Shown: positions 23,345 to 29,086 of the stretch, in pieces
How the letters are laid out: every line of letters starts with the position of its first letter
How positions within the stretch are numbered: position 1 is the stretch's first letter
Virus record (IMG/VR): IMGVR_UViG_3300018481_000049
Location: 1-34,794 of that record
Source: a virus
Direction: 5' to 3' (one strand)
DNA: 34,794 bases
The notes under the pieces: generated by a model
Told to the model about the DNA's origin: nothing
Seen by the model: only the letters and a program-made list of their open reading frames with translations
Database searches by the model: none
Made by a program: the position numbers and the translations under genes

Positions 23345-23563
23345 CTACGCCTTTTCCCTCTCACCCAAGGTCAGGTAGTCGGGTGGGCTAGCTTGCGATT
23401 GCTTTCTGAGCGCCGTGTGGTATTCGGCGAGAAGTTTCTCGATTCGACGCCGGTTCTGATCGGCTACGGCTTCCCGCAATTTCAGCAAACGCTCCCACTT
23501 GTCGACGGTCCGATCAATTTCTTCGTCGATCTCATCAAGTGTCAACTTATCCACGTCGAACAT
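23345..23563 (-). CDS. Small coiled-coil protein, 72 aa
   Basis: I placed the start at ATG 23563 (MFDVDKLTLDEIDEEID), six bases from GGAGGTGA. The protein is a long charged helix with heptad character (ERLLKLREAVADQNRRRIEKLL), then a polar tail ending in LTLGEREKA. It is likely a dimeric coiled coil. Function unknown; it lies directly before the helicase gene. Confidence 0.55.
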   Translation of the reverse strand: MFDVDKLTLDEIDEEIDRTVDKWERLLKLREAVADQNRRRIEKLLAEYHTALRKQSQASPPDYLTLGEREKA

Positions 23564-23564
23564 C

Positions 23565-23675
23565 TCACCTCCAGGCGCCACCGACCCGATAGTCTCGAGG
23601 CCAGTACATAACGACTAGAACGAAAGGGCCTACGTAGTAATGAACATCAGACGGTGGACTACAGGTGCAGCGCAT
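23565..23675 (-). CDS. Small hydrophobic protein, 36 aa
   Basis: An AGAGGTGAG site stands before the ATG at 23675, and the frame ends at a TGA at 23565, inside the Shine-Dalgarno region of the next gene. The product (MRCTCSPPSDVHYYVGPFVL starts it) has two N-terminal cysteines and a short hydrophobic stretch (YYVGPFVLVVMYW). It is short but well placed in a chain of tightly spaced genes. Could be a micro-membrane protein. Confidence 0.45.
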   Translation of the reverse strand: MRCTCSPPSDVHYYVGPFVLVVMYWPRDYRVGGAWR

Positions 23676-23676
23676 C

Positions 23677-23847
23677 TCACCTCTTTTCTAAGTTTCGGAG
23701 AAACTCTTCTCGCTCCACCTCCCACGATCGATCTGGACGATCTTCTAAAGGCATTTGGGATAAACGATAATCGAGAATCGCAAAGGCTGCTTTGAGAGAA
23801 GCTTGGCGGAGGCGCTCCATGGCTTCGATAACTTTGCTCATTTCCAT
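23677..23847 (-). CDS. Small helical protein, 56 aa
   Basis: The ATG at 23847 follows GGCGGTGA and lies six bases after the stop of the 80-aa gene. The product is alpha-helical and charged (EMSKVIEAMERLRQASLKAA, then WEVEREEFLRNLEKR). No known motif. It ends one base before the start of the 36-residue gene, as expected for a dense small-gene cluster. Confidence 0.5.
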   Translation of the reverse strand: MEMSKVIEAMERLRQASLKAAFAILDYRLSQMPLEDRPDRSWEVEREEFLRNLEKR

Positions 23848-23852
23848 AATGG

Positions 23853-24095
23853 TCACCGCCTAGTCTTTTGAAGCCTGGCTACAGCCTCTTCTTCCGACCA
23901 GCAGTCGGCCGAGAAACCTCCGTTGACCTCCTGCATGTAATCCAGCAAAGCATCGGCGGGAAGGGATCGGGCGTCAAGCAAGTTTCGATGTACGAGAATG
24001 GTGATGGCTGCGGCCATGCCTTCAGCAGCGGCTAGCAGAGCATGATGAGAATGCGTCTCACACTGATTCTCATCTTCCCAACCGGGGATGGCCAT
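23853..24095 (-). CDS. Small hypothetical protein, 80 aa
   Basis: The ATG at 24095 has GAAAGGAGGAGT upstream, a strong site. The product has a His/Glu-rich N-terminus (WEDENQCETHSHHALL), an Ala-rich helix (AAAEGMAAAITILVHRN) and a C-terminal acidic helix (EEEAVARLQKTRR). No motif that I recognise. Possibly a small regulatory or host-takeover protein. Confidence 0.5.
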   Translation of the reverse strand: MAIPGWEDENQCETHSHHALLAAAEGMAAAITILVHRNLLDARSLPADALLDYMQEVNGGFSADCWSEEEAVARLQKTRR

Positions 24096-24126
24096 ACTCC
24101 TCCTTTCTAAGCTGGTCTCAGCCGGT

Positions 24127-24366
24127 CTATGCCGGACACCCGGCGGTCAGGTGTTTTTCTTTCTCGAGAAGAACCAGACCATGCAGGGTTTGAGCTTTGG
24201 CTACCAACAGTGGGGACAAGACGAGGTCGCCTTTACTGTCTCGGATCCTTTCTGCCCGAACCCCCGACGCTTTGGCCATAGCCTTGACCACGTTGACCTG
24301 CGCTTCCAATTCTTTGAAAGCTACGGCAAGTTCTTCGAGCAGAATCTGGGAGCTGATTTCTACCAT
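24127..24366 (-). CDS. Small helical protein, paralogue of the gene at 32081-32293, 79 aa
   Basis: The ATG at 24366 follows GAAAGGATTC. The product has a helical first half (ILLEELAVAFKELEAQVNVV) and the block ERIRDSKGDLVLSPLLVAKA, which is shared almost residue for residue with the 70-aa protein at 32081-32293 (ERLRDSNGNWVMSPLLLAKA). The two genes are 8 kb apart and differ elsewhere. The block may bind a partner or nucleotide; the function is unknown. Confidence 0.6.
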   Translation of the reverse strand: MVEISSQILLEELAVAFKELEAQVNVVKAMAKASGVRAERIRDSKGDLVLSPLLVAKAQTLHGLVLLEKEKHLTAGCPA

Positions 24367-24381
24367 GAATCCTTTCTTTAC

Positions 24382-24609
24382 TTAGAATAACCTTCCTTGT
24401 TCATCGTCCTCATCTTCATCCTTCGGCTCTTCAACCGGAGGAAGCTTCGGATCTATCTTGGGCTCTATTTTCGGCCAGCCGTCTCTCTCGAAGCGAAGGA
24501 AGACAGCGATGACCTGCTCGTCAGACCACCCGGCCACCTTTTCGTGCCATGACCAGCCGGGATAGGCCGTGGACAGTCGGTTACGTTTCTTGCCAATATC
24601 TGAAGTCAT
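24382..24609 (-). CDS. Small hypothetical protein with acidic tail, 75 aa
   Basis: The ATG at 24609 overlaps the TGA of the phosphatase gene (ATGA). A W-rich region (STAYPGWSWHEKVAGW) and a helix (SDEQVIAVFLRFERDGW) come first; the tail is Pro- and acid-rich (EEPKDEDEDDEQGRLF). No family recognised. It may be a partner of the phosphatase by virtue of coupling. Confidence 0.5.
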   Translation of the reverse strand: MTSDIGKKRNRLSTAYPGWSWHEKVAGWSDEQVIAVFLRFERDGWPKIEPKIDPKLPPVEEPKDEDEDDEQGRLF

Positions 24610-25157
24610 TTCATATCGGTGAGCTCGTTCAAGTGGAGACCCTTTCGCCACATTTCGGCAGGCATGAATCGCAATGCCGCGTTCTCAGCACATTCCTCGT
24701 CCTCGGGACGATCACCGACAAACAGTCCCAGATGCGGTGGGTAGATTTCTCCGGTTTTCTCGTTCAGGTCCAGTGCGGTCTCGATGACCAACCCAGGCCT
24801 TGGTTTGCGGCACCAGCATACGGCCATCTCCGGGGTTTCGGCGTCAGGATGATGTGAGCACCAGGCGATCTTGTCAAAAGCGCCATTACACTGCTTCTGG
24901 GTCTCGTTCATGGCGGAGACACACGTCTCCATGGTCATGTACCCAAGCGCAATACCCCCTTGGTTGCTGATTGCAATAATCCGCCATCCAAGAGCCCGAT
25001 AGTTCGAGAGTAGTGCGGGAACTTCGTCAAAGATGCGAACATCTTCGGGACCGTTGGCGAATCGTCCCAGCTCGTCTTTACCCCATCGCACCGTGCCATC
25101 AAGGTCGAGATAGAGTACCGGAACCATCTTCTCGCCGGTAAGCGCGCTTGCCGTCAT
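24606..25157 (-). CDS. HAD-superfamily phosphatase (GmhB/PNKP-type), 183 aa
   Basis: All four HAD motifs are present: LYLDLDGTV (nucleophile DxD), ISNQGGI (motif II Ser/Asn), CRKPRPG (motif III Lys) and VGDRPEDE (motif IV). A Cys/His zinc loop (WCSHHPDAE...CWC) before motif III is typical of GmhB-type D,D-heptose 1,7-bisphosphatases and histidinol phosphatases. The start at ATG 25157 overlaps the previous stop (ATGA). In a phage it might act on sugar phosphates or as a 3'-phosphatase for nucleic-acid ends. Confidence 0.78.
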   Translation of the reverse strand: MTASALTGEKMVPVLYLDLDGTVRWGKDELGRFANGPEDVRIFDEVPALLSNYRALGWRIIAISNQGGIALGYMTMETCVSAMNETQKQCNGAFDKIAWCSHHPDAETPEMAVCWCRKPRPGLVIETALDLNEKTGEIYPPHLGLFVGDRPEDEECAENAALRFMPAEMWRKGLHLNELTDMK

Positions 25158-25372
25158 GAAGGTCTCGCTCTTTTCGTAGATTGGGCATTGCGAATGATCC
25201 TGCGGGCCTCGGCTTCGCATTCTTCCGGGGTACCGGAGAAGTCGCCTTCGATGAAGAAGGTCGAGCCGTTGACGCTGACCAACGCGGCGTGCCTGGAGTT
25301 GGAGACGATGAAGCTCTCGTCCGGGTGTTCCAGCATTTCGTCGTACATGTGATCCAAGGTGTTGTAATGCAT
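25154..25372 (-). CDS. Small hypothetical protein, 72 aa
   Basis: The ATG at 25372 has AGGAGG seven bases upstream, immediately after the T-run of a terminator; a longer frame to 25417 would start inside that terminator. The product reads YNTLDHMYDEMLEHPDESF, then strands (AALVSVNGSTFFIEGDF) and a C-terminal helix (CEAEARRIIRNAQ). Soluble and acidic, no known motif. It is coupled to the HAD phosphatase by ATGA. Confidence 0.55.
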   Translation of the reverse strand: MHYNTLDHMYDEMLEHPDESFIVSNSRHAALVSVNGSTFFIEGDFSGTPEECEAEARRIIRNAQSTKRARPS

Positions 25373-25384
25373 GGGGTACCTCCT

Positions 25385-25414
25385 AAAAAAGAGAAGCCGT
25401 GATTGGCTCCTCTT
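25385..25414 (-). terminator. Rho-independent terminator (copy 1)
   Basis: On the minus strand GAGGAGCC pairs with GGCTTCTC around an AATCAC loop and leads into TTTTTT. The one non-Watson-Crick pair is G-U only on this strand. It lies just after the stop of the 80-aa gene and right before the ribosome binding site of the next gene, so read-through or a new start is needed there. Confidence 0.8.
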
Positions 25415-25420
25415 CATAAC

Positions 25421-25663
25421 TTAGTCCTGCTGAATATCGTGAGTAAGCGCGATCAGGTCGAATTCGTCGAGCTCGACCTCGTTCTCCTCGAGGATGTGGA
25501 TCAGGTATTTCGCTTTCTCCTTCAGAGTTTCGTTCTCCTCGTACAGGCAGGCGGTGCCGTAGGCGAGGGTGTCGAACTTCTTCTGAAGGGGTCGGGTGCG
25601 TACCAGATCGTGGACGATGAGGGTGACGAGGACAGCTCCGACAATCTTGAACTTGACGGGCAT
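25421..25663 (-). CDS. Small membrane-anchored coiled-coil protein, 80 aa
   Basis: ATG 25663 follows GAAAGGAAAG. Residues 4-20 (KFKIVGAVLVTLIVHDLV) form an N-terminal membrane anchor, followed by a helical region (LYEENETLKEKAKYLIHILEE) and an acidic end. With its own TATAAT box upstream and a terminator downstream it forms a one-gene unit. Function unknown; early membrane-targeted takeover proteins have such a form. Confidence 0.6.
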   Translation of the reverse strand: MPVKFKIVGAVLVTLIVHDLVRTRPLQKKFDTLAYGTACLYEENETLKEKAKYLIHILEENEVELDEFDLIALTHDIQQD

Positions 25664-25689
25664 ATCTTTCCTTTCACAGGGTGGGGTTC

Positions 25690-25695
25690 ATTATA
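25690..25695 (-). promoter_or_regulatory. TATAAT -10 box before the 80-aa gene
   Basis: The minus strand reads GGGCATATAATGAACCCC just after a terminator. No good -35 box is visible 16-18 bases upstream. It shares TATAATGAACC with the box at 26035, so a common initiation signal is plausible. Confidence 0.5.
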
Positions 25696-25715
25696 TGCCC
25701 TGTATTCGACGCGAG

Positions 25716-25745
25716 AAAAAGAGAAGCCGTGATGGCTCCTCTCTT
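25716..25745 (-). terminator. Rho-independent terminator (copy 2)
   Basis: GAGGAGCC pairs with GGCTTCTC around an ATCAC loop, extended by AGA/TCT pairs, and ends in TTTTT on the minus strand. It is nearly identical to the terminator 330 bases further on. It follows the stop of the 82-aa gene and precedes a TATAAT box by about 20 bases. Confidence 0.82.
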
Positions 25746-25757
25746 GAACTACAGACC

Positions 25758-26006
25758 TTAGGAAGGTCCAATCATGAGCTGGACCCCGTCGTGGCGAGTG
25801 GTCATAACGGGCAGGCCCGTCTCGAGAATCGACCTGACGATGCTGTCGGGGATGTGCAGCGTGGTCTCGGGGTCAGTGAAGTTCGCCCTGTGGGCGATCA
25901 GACTTGCCAGAGTGACTGCGGATCCGACGACACCGCCGATGACGATTCCGTGGACGAACGAGGTGTTGATGCCTCCGCCGAACGGGGTCTTGAGCTTGTC
26001 CTTCAT
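25758..26006 (-). CDS. Small membrane protein, 82 aa
   Basis: ATG 26006 (MKDKLKTPFGGGINTSF) follows AAGGAGTATCC; a longer frame to 26036 would place the start next to the promoter. A glycine-rich membrane segment lies at about 15-38 (FVHGIVIGGVVGSAVTLASL), followed by a soluble domain that ends LPVMTTRHDGVQLMIG. Like its downstream neighbour it has a private promoter-like box and terminator. Function unknown. Confidence 0.6.
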   Translation of the reverse strand: MKDKLKTPFGGGINTSFVHGIVIGGVVGSAVTLASLIAHRANFTDPETTLHIPDSIVRSILETGLPVMTTRHDGVQLMIGPS

Positions 26007-26034
26007 GGATACTCCTTGGTGGTTGGGTAGGTTC

Positions 26035-26040
26035 ATTATA
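26035..26040 (-). promoter_or_regulatory. TATAAT -10 box before the 82-aa gene
   Basis: The minus strand reads GGTCTATAATGAACC, about 28 bases upstream of the start codon. The nearest -35-like sequence is poor. The shared downstream GAACC with the box at 25690 suggests the two are of common origin. Confidence 0.5.
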
Positions 26041-26060
26041 GACCGAGAAATATCCGCGAA

Positions 26061-26492
26061 TTACAGCGTGACCAGCAAGGCGGCAACAGCTATGCAGAAG
26101 ATATGGAAGACCTGATCGGTCCAGATACGAACCTCGAGACCGACGTCGACAATCGGAGCCCCCTTCCCCAGAGGCTGAGTCTGCTCGATCCACTTCGACC
26201 ACCACACCACGGGTGTGCGAGTATCGATGATGAGATGGGTAATCGCCAGGAGAATGGCTACCCATCCGAAGATAACAGAGAGGAGGAGGCCATGAATAAG
26301 AGCATGGACATAAGCCGCTTGATGACGATCCCACCATGGTGAAGGAATTACCACATTATCTCTTCCTCGTCGAATACGTCGCAGCATCTTGTGATTAGCC
26401 ATCCAGTCGTTCTGAAATGGCCAATCAGCGATGAGATGGATAACGAGTCCCCATATCATCAGATCACTGGCGGATAGGTCCCAGGGGTTCAT
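26061..26492 (-). CDS. DUF3307-like integral membrane protein, 143 aa
   Basis: ATG 26492 follows AGAAAGGAGTTC. The sequence has the DUF3307 pattern of small membrane proteins: LVIHLIADWPFQNDWMANHK at residues 16-35, a second segment with HALIHGLLLSVIFGWVAILL and a His (THLIIDTRTP), then WWSKWIEQTQP and a C-terminal membrane span (FHIFCIAVAALLVTL). Three to four helices are predicted by eye. Phage copies have no agreed function; a change in host envelope is possible. Confidence 0.7.
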   Translation of the reverse strand: MNPWDLSASDLMIWGLVIHLIADWPFQNDWMANHKMLRRIRRGRDNVVIPSPWWDRHQAAYVHALIHGLLLSVIFGWVAILLAITHLIIDTRTPVVWWSKWIEQTQPLGKGAPIVDVGLEVRIWTDQVFHIFCIAVAALLVTL

Positions 26493-26502
26493 GAACTCCT
26501 TT

Positions 26503-26706
26503 CTAGTTACGACTGGCGATGTCGATCATCGCGATCTGAATCAGTTCTCGTTGGTTATCGATATCGGCCTGTTTACGATCCAGTTCCAGTTGCACCGTCT
26601 GATTCATCCAAGCGGCGGTTCGAGCGCGGTCAATCCACTCCTGAACCTGATCCAGTTCGAGGGTGACCCCGTTGAGATGAGCCAGGGTCGTGATCGGGTT
26701 TTCCAT
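26503..26706 (-). CDS. Small coiled-coil protein, 67 aa
   Basis: ATG 26706 follows GAGAGTCAGG. Nearly the whole protein is predicted helical (LELDQVQEWIDRARTAAWM, then VQLELDRKQADIDNQRELI). It starts inside the end of the preceding gene. Function unknown; a dimeric helical protein is likely. Confidence 0.5.
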   Translation of the reverse strand: MENPITTLAHLNGVTLELDQVQEWIDRARTAAWMNQTVQLELDRKQADIDNQRELIQIAMIDIASRN

Positions 26707-26980
26707 CCTGACTCTCCTCTCTTACTTCTTCGTCTAGTTTCTTGGCTTCTTCGCGTAATGCGTCGGTAACCGGAAGACCGCCAGTTTCCATATCGTTGAC
26801 AACATCTTCGTAGGTATGCGCGTAGTGGATAATCAGACGACCCATCTTAGTGCCGGGAGGCGTGATCCCCTTGATATCGATGTCCAAGGGCATACCCGCC
26901 TGCATCCGACGAAGATTCTCGTGGTTGATTCCGATGATGCCGATGGGGCCTCTGTTGGTATTCAGCGCTGCTTGAATCAT
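26630..26980 (-). CDS. Conserved-type small phage protein, 116 aa
   Basis: The start is ATG 26980 after GAGGAGAATCG. The first 65 residues hold strands and the pattern IGIIGINHENLRRMQAGMPLDIDI, seen in small phage proteins of unknown role ('.GI..ENL.RL..G.P...D'). The C-terminal part is charged and low in complexity (KLDEEVREESQDGKPDHDPG). It overlaps the next gene by 77 bases; the tail may not be conserved. Confidence 0.6.
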   Translation of the reverse strand: MIQAALNTNRGPIGIIGINHENLRRMQAGMPLDIDIKGITPPGTKMGRLIIHYAHTYEDVVNDMETGGLPVTDALREEAKKLDEEVREESQDGKPDHDPGSSQRGHPRTGSGSGVD

Positions 26981-26991
26981 CGATTCTCCTC

Positions 26992-27225
26992 TTAGGCTTG
27001 TCCAATCTCCCGCAGGGTCTGGGCTGTCACCACATCTCCCAAACTTTCGTAGTGATTACCCTCCGGATCGGTGTATCTTCCTGGAGCTATTGTCCACCCC
27101 TTTGTTTTGAGGGCTCCGAAAATTGTTGACAGGAGTGGAGGAAGCTCGAAGCGTTCTGTGTCGTCGGACTCGGTGACTTTCAGGACATTCTGGCCACAGG
27201 TTGGGCATGTCGTGGGGGATAGCAT
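26992..27225 (-). CDS. Small zinc-ribbon protein, 77 aa
   Basis: ATG 27225 (MLSPTTCPTCGQNVLKV) follows TTAGGAGG; a longer frame to 27246 is less well placed. One CxxC knuckle (CPTC) opens the protein; no second pair is present, so zinc may be shared between subunits. The rest (PPLLSTIFGALKTKGWTIAPG, then GNHYESLGDVVTAQTL) is unrecognised. It is the first gene after the RNA-A region. Confidence 0.55.
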   Translation of the reverse strand: MLSPTTCPTCGQNVLKVTESDDTERFELPPLLSTIFGALKTKGWTIAPGRYTDPEGNHYESLGDVVTAQTLREIGQA

Positions 27226-27249
27226 CTTGAGTTTCCTCCTAACCAACGG

Positions 27250-27576
27250 GTCGACGGCCGGGACGGCTCGGCCGGGCGCTTGGCTCTCCCCGTCGCTCCT
27301 CTATCTGCTGCGCAGACGGCCGCCAGCTGGAGACAAGAAGTAAATGGGGGTGCCCAAAAGCCCCGGGTGCACGGGCCAGGACACCCCCTCAAAGTGGTAT
27401 GTGGCGCCGGAGTCCGAGACCTTACCGGGCGCTGGATATCACAGGTTCTTCCTTTCTGATTATTTGTACGGCTGTCGCCGGCGAGGATGGGATCATCAGA
27501 AGGTCTTCACGGTCACGAACAGCACAGCCATAGACTCACCTCCTTGGTTTGTTTGAAATCGGTAAGAGTGGCGGAC
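27250..27576 (-). ncRNA. Possible 3' extension of RNA-A; GC-rich, mostly non-coding
   Basis: Inverted repeats continue here: GGGGGTG/CACCCCC closes an element at about 27345-27388, GCGCC...GGCGC lies near 27400-27435, and GACGG...CCGTC near 27256-27293. No long gene is present on either strand. An 11-codon reading frame with a very good ribosome binding site lies inside (27496-27531). Whether this belongs to the same transcript as the folded part at 27577-27914 is not shown by the sequence. Confidence 0.35.
27496..27531 (-). CDS. Possible 11-aa leader peptide
   Basis: AAGGAGG stands seven bases before an ATG at 27531, and the frame encodes only MAVLFVTVKTF before TGA. The site is as good as those of real genes in the window, yet nothing else is encoded. 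It could be a leader peptide, a remnant of a lost gene, or chance. Confidence 0.3.
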   Translation of the reverse strand: MAVLFVTVKTF

Positions 27577-27914
27577 GGGATGCCCCAGTTGTGCCCCGGG
27601 TGGGGGTATGTCTGGAACACCCCGCCCTATCTCTCGTGGTTTCCACGGGATGAGCATCGACCACGAGAGAATCTTTGAAAACCGGCGGGTGAGGCTCCAA
27701 GTTCCCCTTGGGGGCATGCTTGGAACCCCACCCTATCCCCAGGCCGCGCGACTCACGGGCGAAACCGCAAGCAAGTTACCCGGGGAATCTTTTCTGAGCT
27801 GCCTACCGTTACCCTTGGCGAAAGATCACGGTACTCCTGGCACTCCCGTGTGATTAGCACGGTCGCAGATCGCCCTCGATGATCTTACGGTAACGGGCGA
27901 TCCCACTCAGAAAA
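27577..27914 (-). ncRNA. RNA-A: highly structured non-coding RNA candidate
   Basis: The sequence begins right after the stop of the 55-aa gene and folds richly. TTTTCTGAG (27914-27906) pairs with CTCAGAAAA (27798-27790). Inside are GATCGCCC/GGGCGATC, CCGTG/CACGG and a pseudoknot-type pairing CCGTTACC/GGTAACGG (27889-27896 with 27806-27813). Next come a 15-bp stem (27687-27701 with 27719-27733), a 9-bp stem CTCTCGTGG/CCACGAGAG (27631-27669), and a stem at 27581-27619. The imperfect pairs become G-U only when read as minus-strand RNA, which sets the orientation. The first 125 nt are paralogous to part of RNA-B. Confidence 0.65.
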
Positions 27915-28082
27915 TTACTTTTTCAGTTCTTTTAGCGCCTCGCGAGCTTTCTCTCCACGATCATCATCGATGGGATAATGCGGAGAACCCCAGGCTCCGC
28001 CGACCAGTGGACCATCCACTTCGTAATTCTTCTTGTCCGCGTAGAATTTCAACGCTTCGCGAACTATTTCGTTTTCTTTCAC
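27915..28082 (-). CDS. Small hypothetical protein, 55 aa
   Basis: A GTG at 28082 overlaps the upstream stop (GTGA), behind GGGGGTGGAG. The product starts KENEIVREALKFYADKKNYE, has a Gly/Pro centre (GPLVGGAWGSPHYPID) and ends in a charged helix (EKAREALKELKK). The repeated 'REAL' helix hints at a small compact fold. The stop lies against the first stem of RNA-A. Confidence 0.55.
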   Translation of the reverse strand: MKENEIVREALKFYADKKNYEVDGPLVGGAWGSPHYPIDDDRGEKAREALKELKK

Positions 28083-28201
28083 TTTCTCCACCCCCAGAGA
28101 ACGACGATAGTGATTATCGCCAGGCCGACGATCATGAGAGCCATTACCTCACCTGGTCCAAGAAGAGCGCCGATCATCTGGGATCCGGAATCGCTTCGCA
28201 T
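28079..28201 (-). CDS. Small membrane protein, 21-40 aa
   Basis: The frame from ATG 28201 gives 40 residues; an internal ATG at 28144 with GGTGAGGTA upstream gives 21 (MALMIVGLAIITIVVLWGWRK). The internal start has the better ribosome binding site and I favour it. Either way the end is one membrane helix with a basic tail. Its role is unknown. Confidence 0.5.
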   Translation of the reverse strand: MRSDSGSQMIGALLGPGEVMALMIVGLAIITIVVLWGWRK

Positions 28202-28320
28202 AATCTATGACACCCCTGACAAACGAAGAACTCTCGTCCTGGTTCGATAACGCGATTGATGGTAGCGTGGCAACAGTCGCTAATCCGGAAGGCACAGAGG
28301 TAGATTCGGATTTCGCCCAT
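28174..28320 (-). CDS. Small Cys-rich protein, 48 aa, zinc-binding candidate
   Basis: The ATG at 28320 overlaps the upstream stop (TAATG). Seven of the 48 residues are Cys or His in the right spacing for a zinc site (SDCCHATIN, then FFVCQGCHRLC). The frame ends at TGA 28174 inside the next gene. Such mini zinc proteins are common in early phage gene clusters. No family assigned. Confidence 0.5.
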   Translation of the reverse strand: MGEIRIYLCAFRISDCCHATINRVIEPGREFFVCQGCHRLCEAIPDPR

Positions 28321-28463
28321 TAGCTTGCATAAACCAAGATAACCAAACAAACGACGACCACACTGACACTAGCCCAAAAAATACAGGCATAGAGCGTGTC
28401 ACGACTCATACTTGTCTTGCTCTTGTAAATCTTTCTTTTTGAGTGTGGATCGTCTGGCCTCAT
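28320..28463 (-). CDS. Small membrane protein, 47 aa
   Basis: I chose ATG 28463 because it overlaps the stop of the 32-residue gene (ATGA); a longer frame to 28502 would overlap that gene fully. A basic N-terminus (PDDPHSKRKIYKSKTSM) precedes one membrane helix (LYACIFWASVSVVVVCLVIL). Type II topology is likely. Function unknown. Confidence 0.5.
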   Translation of the reverse strand: MRPDDPHSKRKIYKSKTSMSRDTLYACIFWASVSVVVVCLVILVYAS

Positions 28464-28558
28464 TCCTCTCTCCGGTAAAATCGACTGCATATCGAACACC
28501 ATCTAACTCCTATACCCATGAGAGGATGGCCGAGTTTATGCCAGAATTCGTCGCTCAT
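28460..28558 (-). CDS. Very small protein, 32 aa
   Basis: ATG 28558 overlaps the stop of the upstream 90-aa gene (ATGA), and its own TGA overlaps the next start. The product (SDEFWHKLGHPLMGIGVRW, then CSICSRFYRREE) has a CxxC pair. Two exact overlap junctions support it in spite of its size. Confidence 0.45.
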   Translation of the reverse strand: MSDEFWHKLGHPLMGIGVRWCSICSRFYRREE

Positions 28559-28827
28559 GTCTTATCGATCATGGCCGGATCCAGAATATCGACCCCCATG
28601 GCGCCGTCTTCGTCGGCTTCGTAGAGATGCATGGTAGCCGTCCAGATCCCAAACCGGCGCTCACCTATGTTGAAGCAGATCCAGGGACCCGTCTCCTCAA
28701 AGGAGCTTCGGGGGTATATGGCGATCTCCGGCTCCTTATCCAAAGCGGTGCCCACCATAGCGATGATCATCAACGCCACTCGAGGTATTACCTGCTTGAC
28801 TCCGCTTCCCTCGAACGGATCAGGCAT
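28555..28827 (-). CDS. Small hypothetical protein, 90 aa
   Basis: ATG 28827 lies inside the end of the zinc-finger gene, with AAGGTAGAAG upstream. The protein has strands around VIPRVALMIIAMVGTALD and a region WICFNIGERRFGIWTATMHL, then an acidic end (ADEDGAMGVDILDPAM). It appears soluble with a beta core. No family recognised. Confidence 0.55.
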   Translation of the reverse strand: MPDPFEGSGVKQVIPRVALMIIAMVGTALDKEPEIAIYPRSSFEETGPWICFNIGERRFGIWTATMHLYEADEDGAMGVDILDPAMIDKT

Positions 28828-29086
28828 AGACTTCTACCTTGGCAAAGACAAAACGGATGATCTCCTCGTAGGTTTCGTGGGAAAGTCCGAGATCGCCGTG
28901 ACGAAATCCGCTCCCGAAGTGCAAGACACATTCTCGCGCCAGTTTAGTCACGAGGAATGGATCATAAACCGGTTCTCCAATCTGAGCGAGACGTTCGGCG
29001 ATGATCTCGGGATGACGGGAGTTCATGTGGGCGATTTCGGTAGGCGTGTCCGCACATTCGAAGTCGCAGTAAGGGCATTTCCTCAT
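28820..29086 (-). CDS. C2H2 zinc-finger-like protein, 88 aa
   Basis: ATG 29086 overlaps the TGA of the transglycosylase gene (ATGA). RKCPYCDFECADTPTEIAHM followed by NSRH gives a C-x2-C...H-x4-H type finger at the N-terminus. The remainder is helical (PEIIAERLAQIGEPVYDPFL, then LSHETYEEIIRFVFAKVEVY). It may bind nucleic acid or protein. The longer frame to 29362 reads through the transglycosylase gene and is rejected. Confidence 0.6.
   Translation of the reverse strand: MRKCPYCDFECADTPTEIAHMNSRHPEIIAERLAQIGEPVYDPFLVTKLARECVLHFGSGFRHGDLGLSHETYEEIIRFVFAKVEVYA

Noticed and set aside
27340-27392. Seven-base stem GGGGGTG/CACCCCC that looks like a tRNA acceptor
   Set aside because: The span is under 50 nt, with no D-, anticodon- or T-arm; no tRNA found anywhere in the window by eye.
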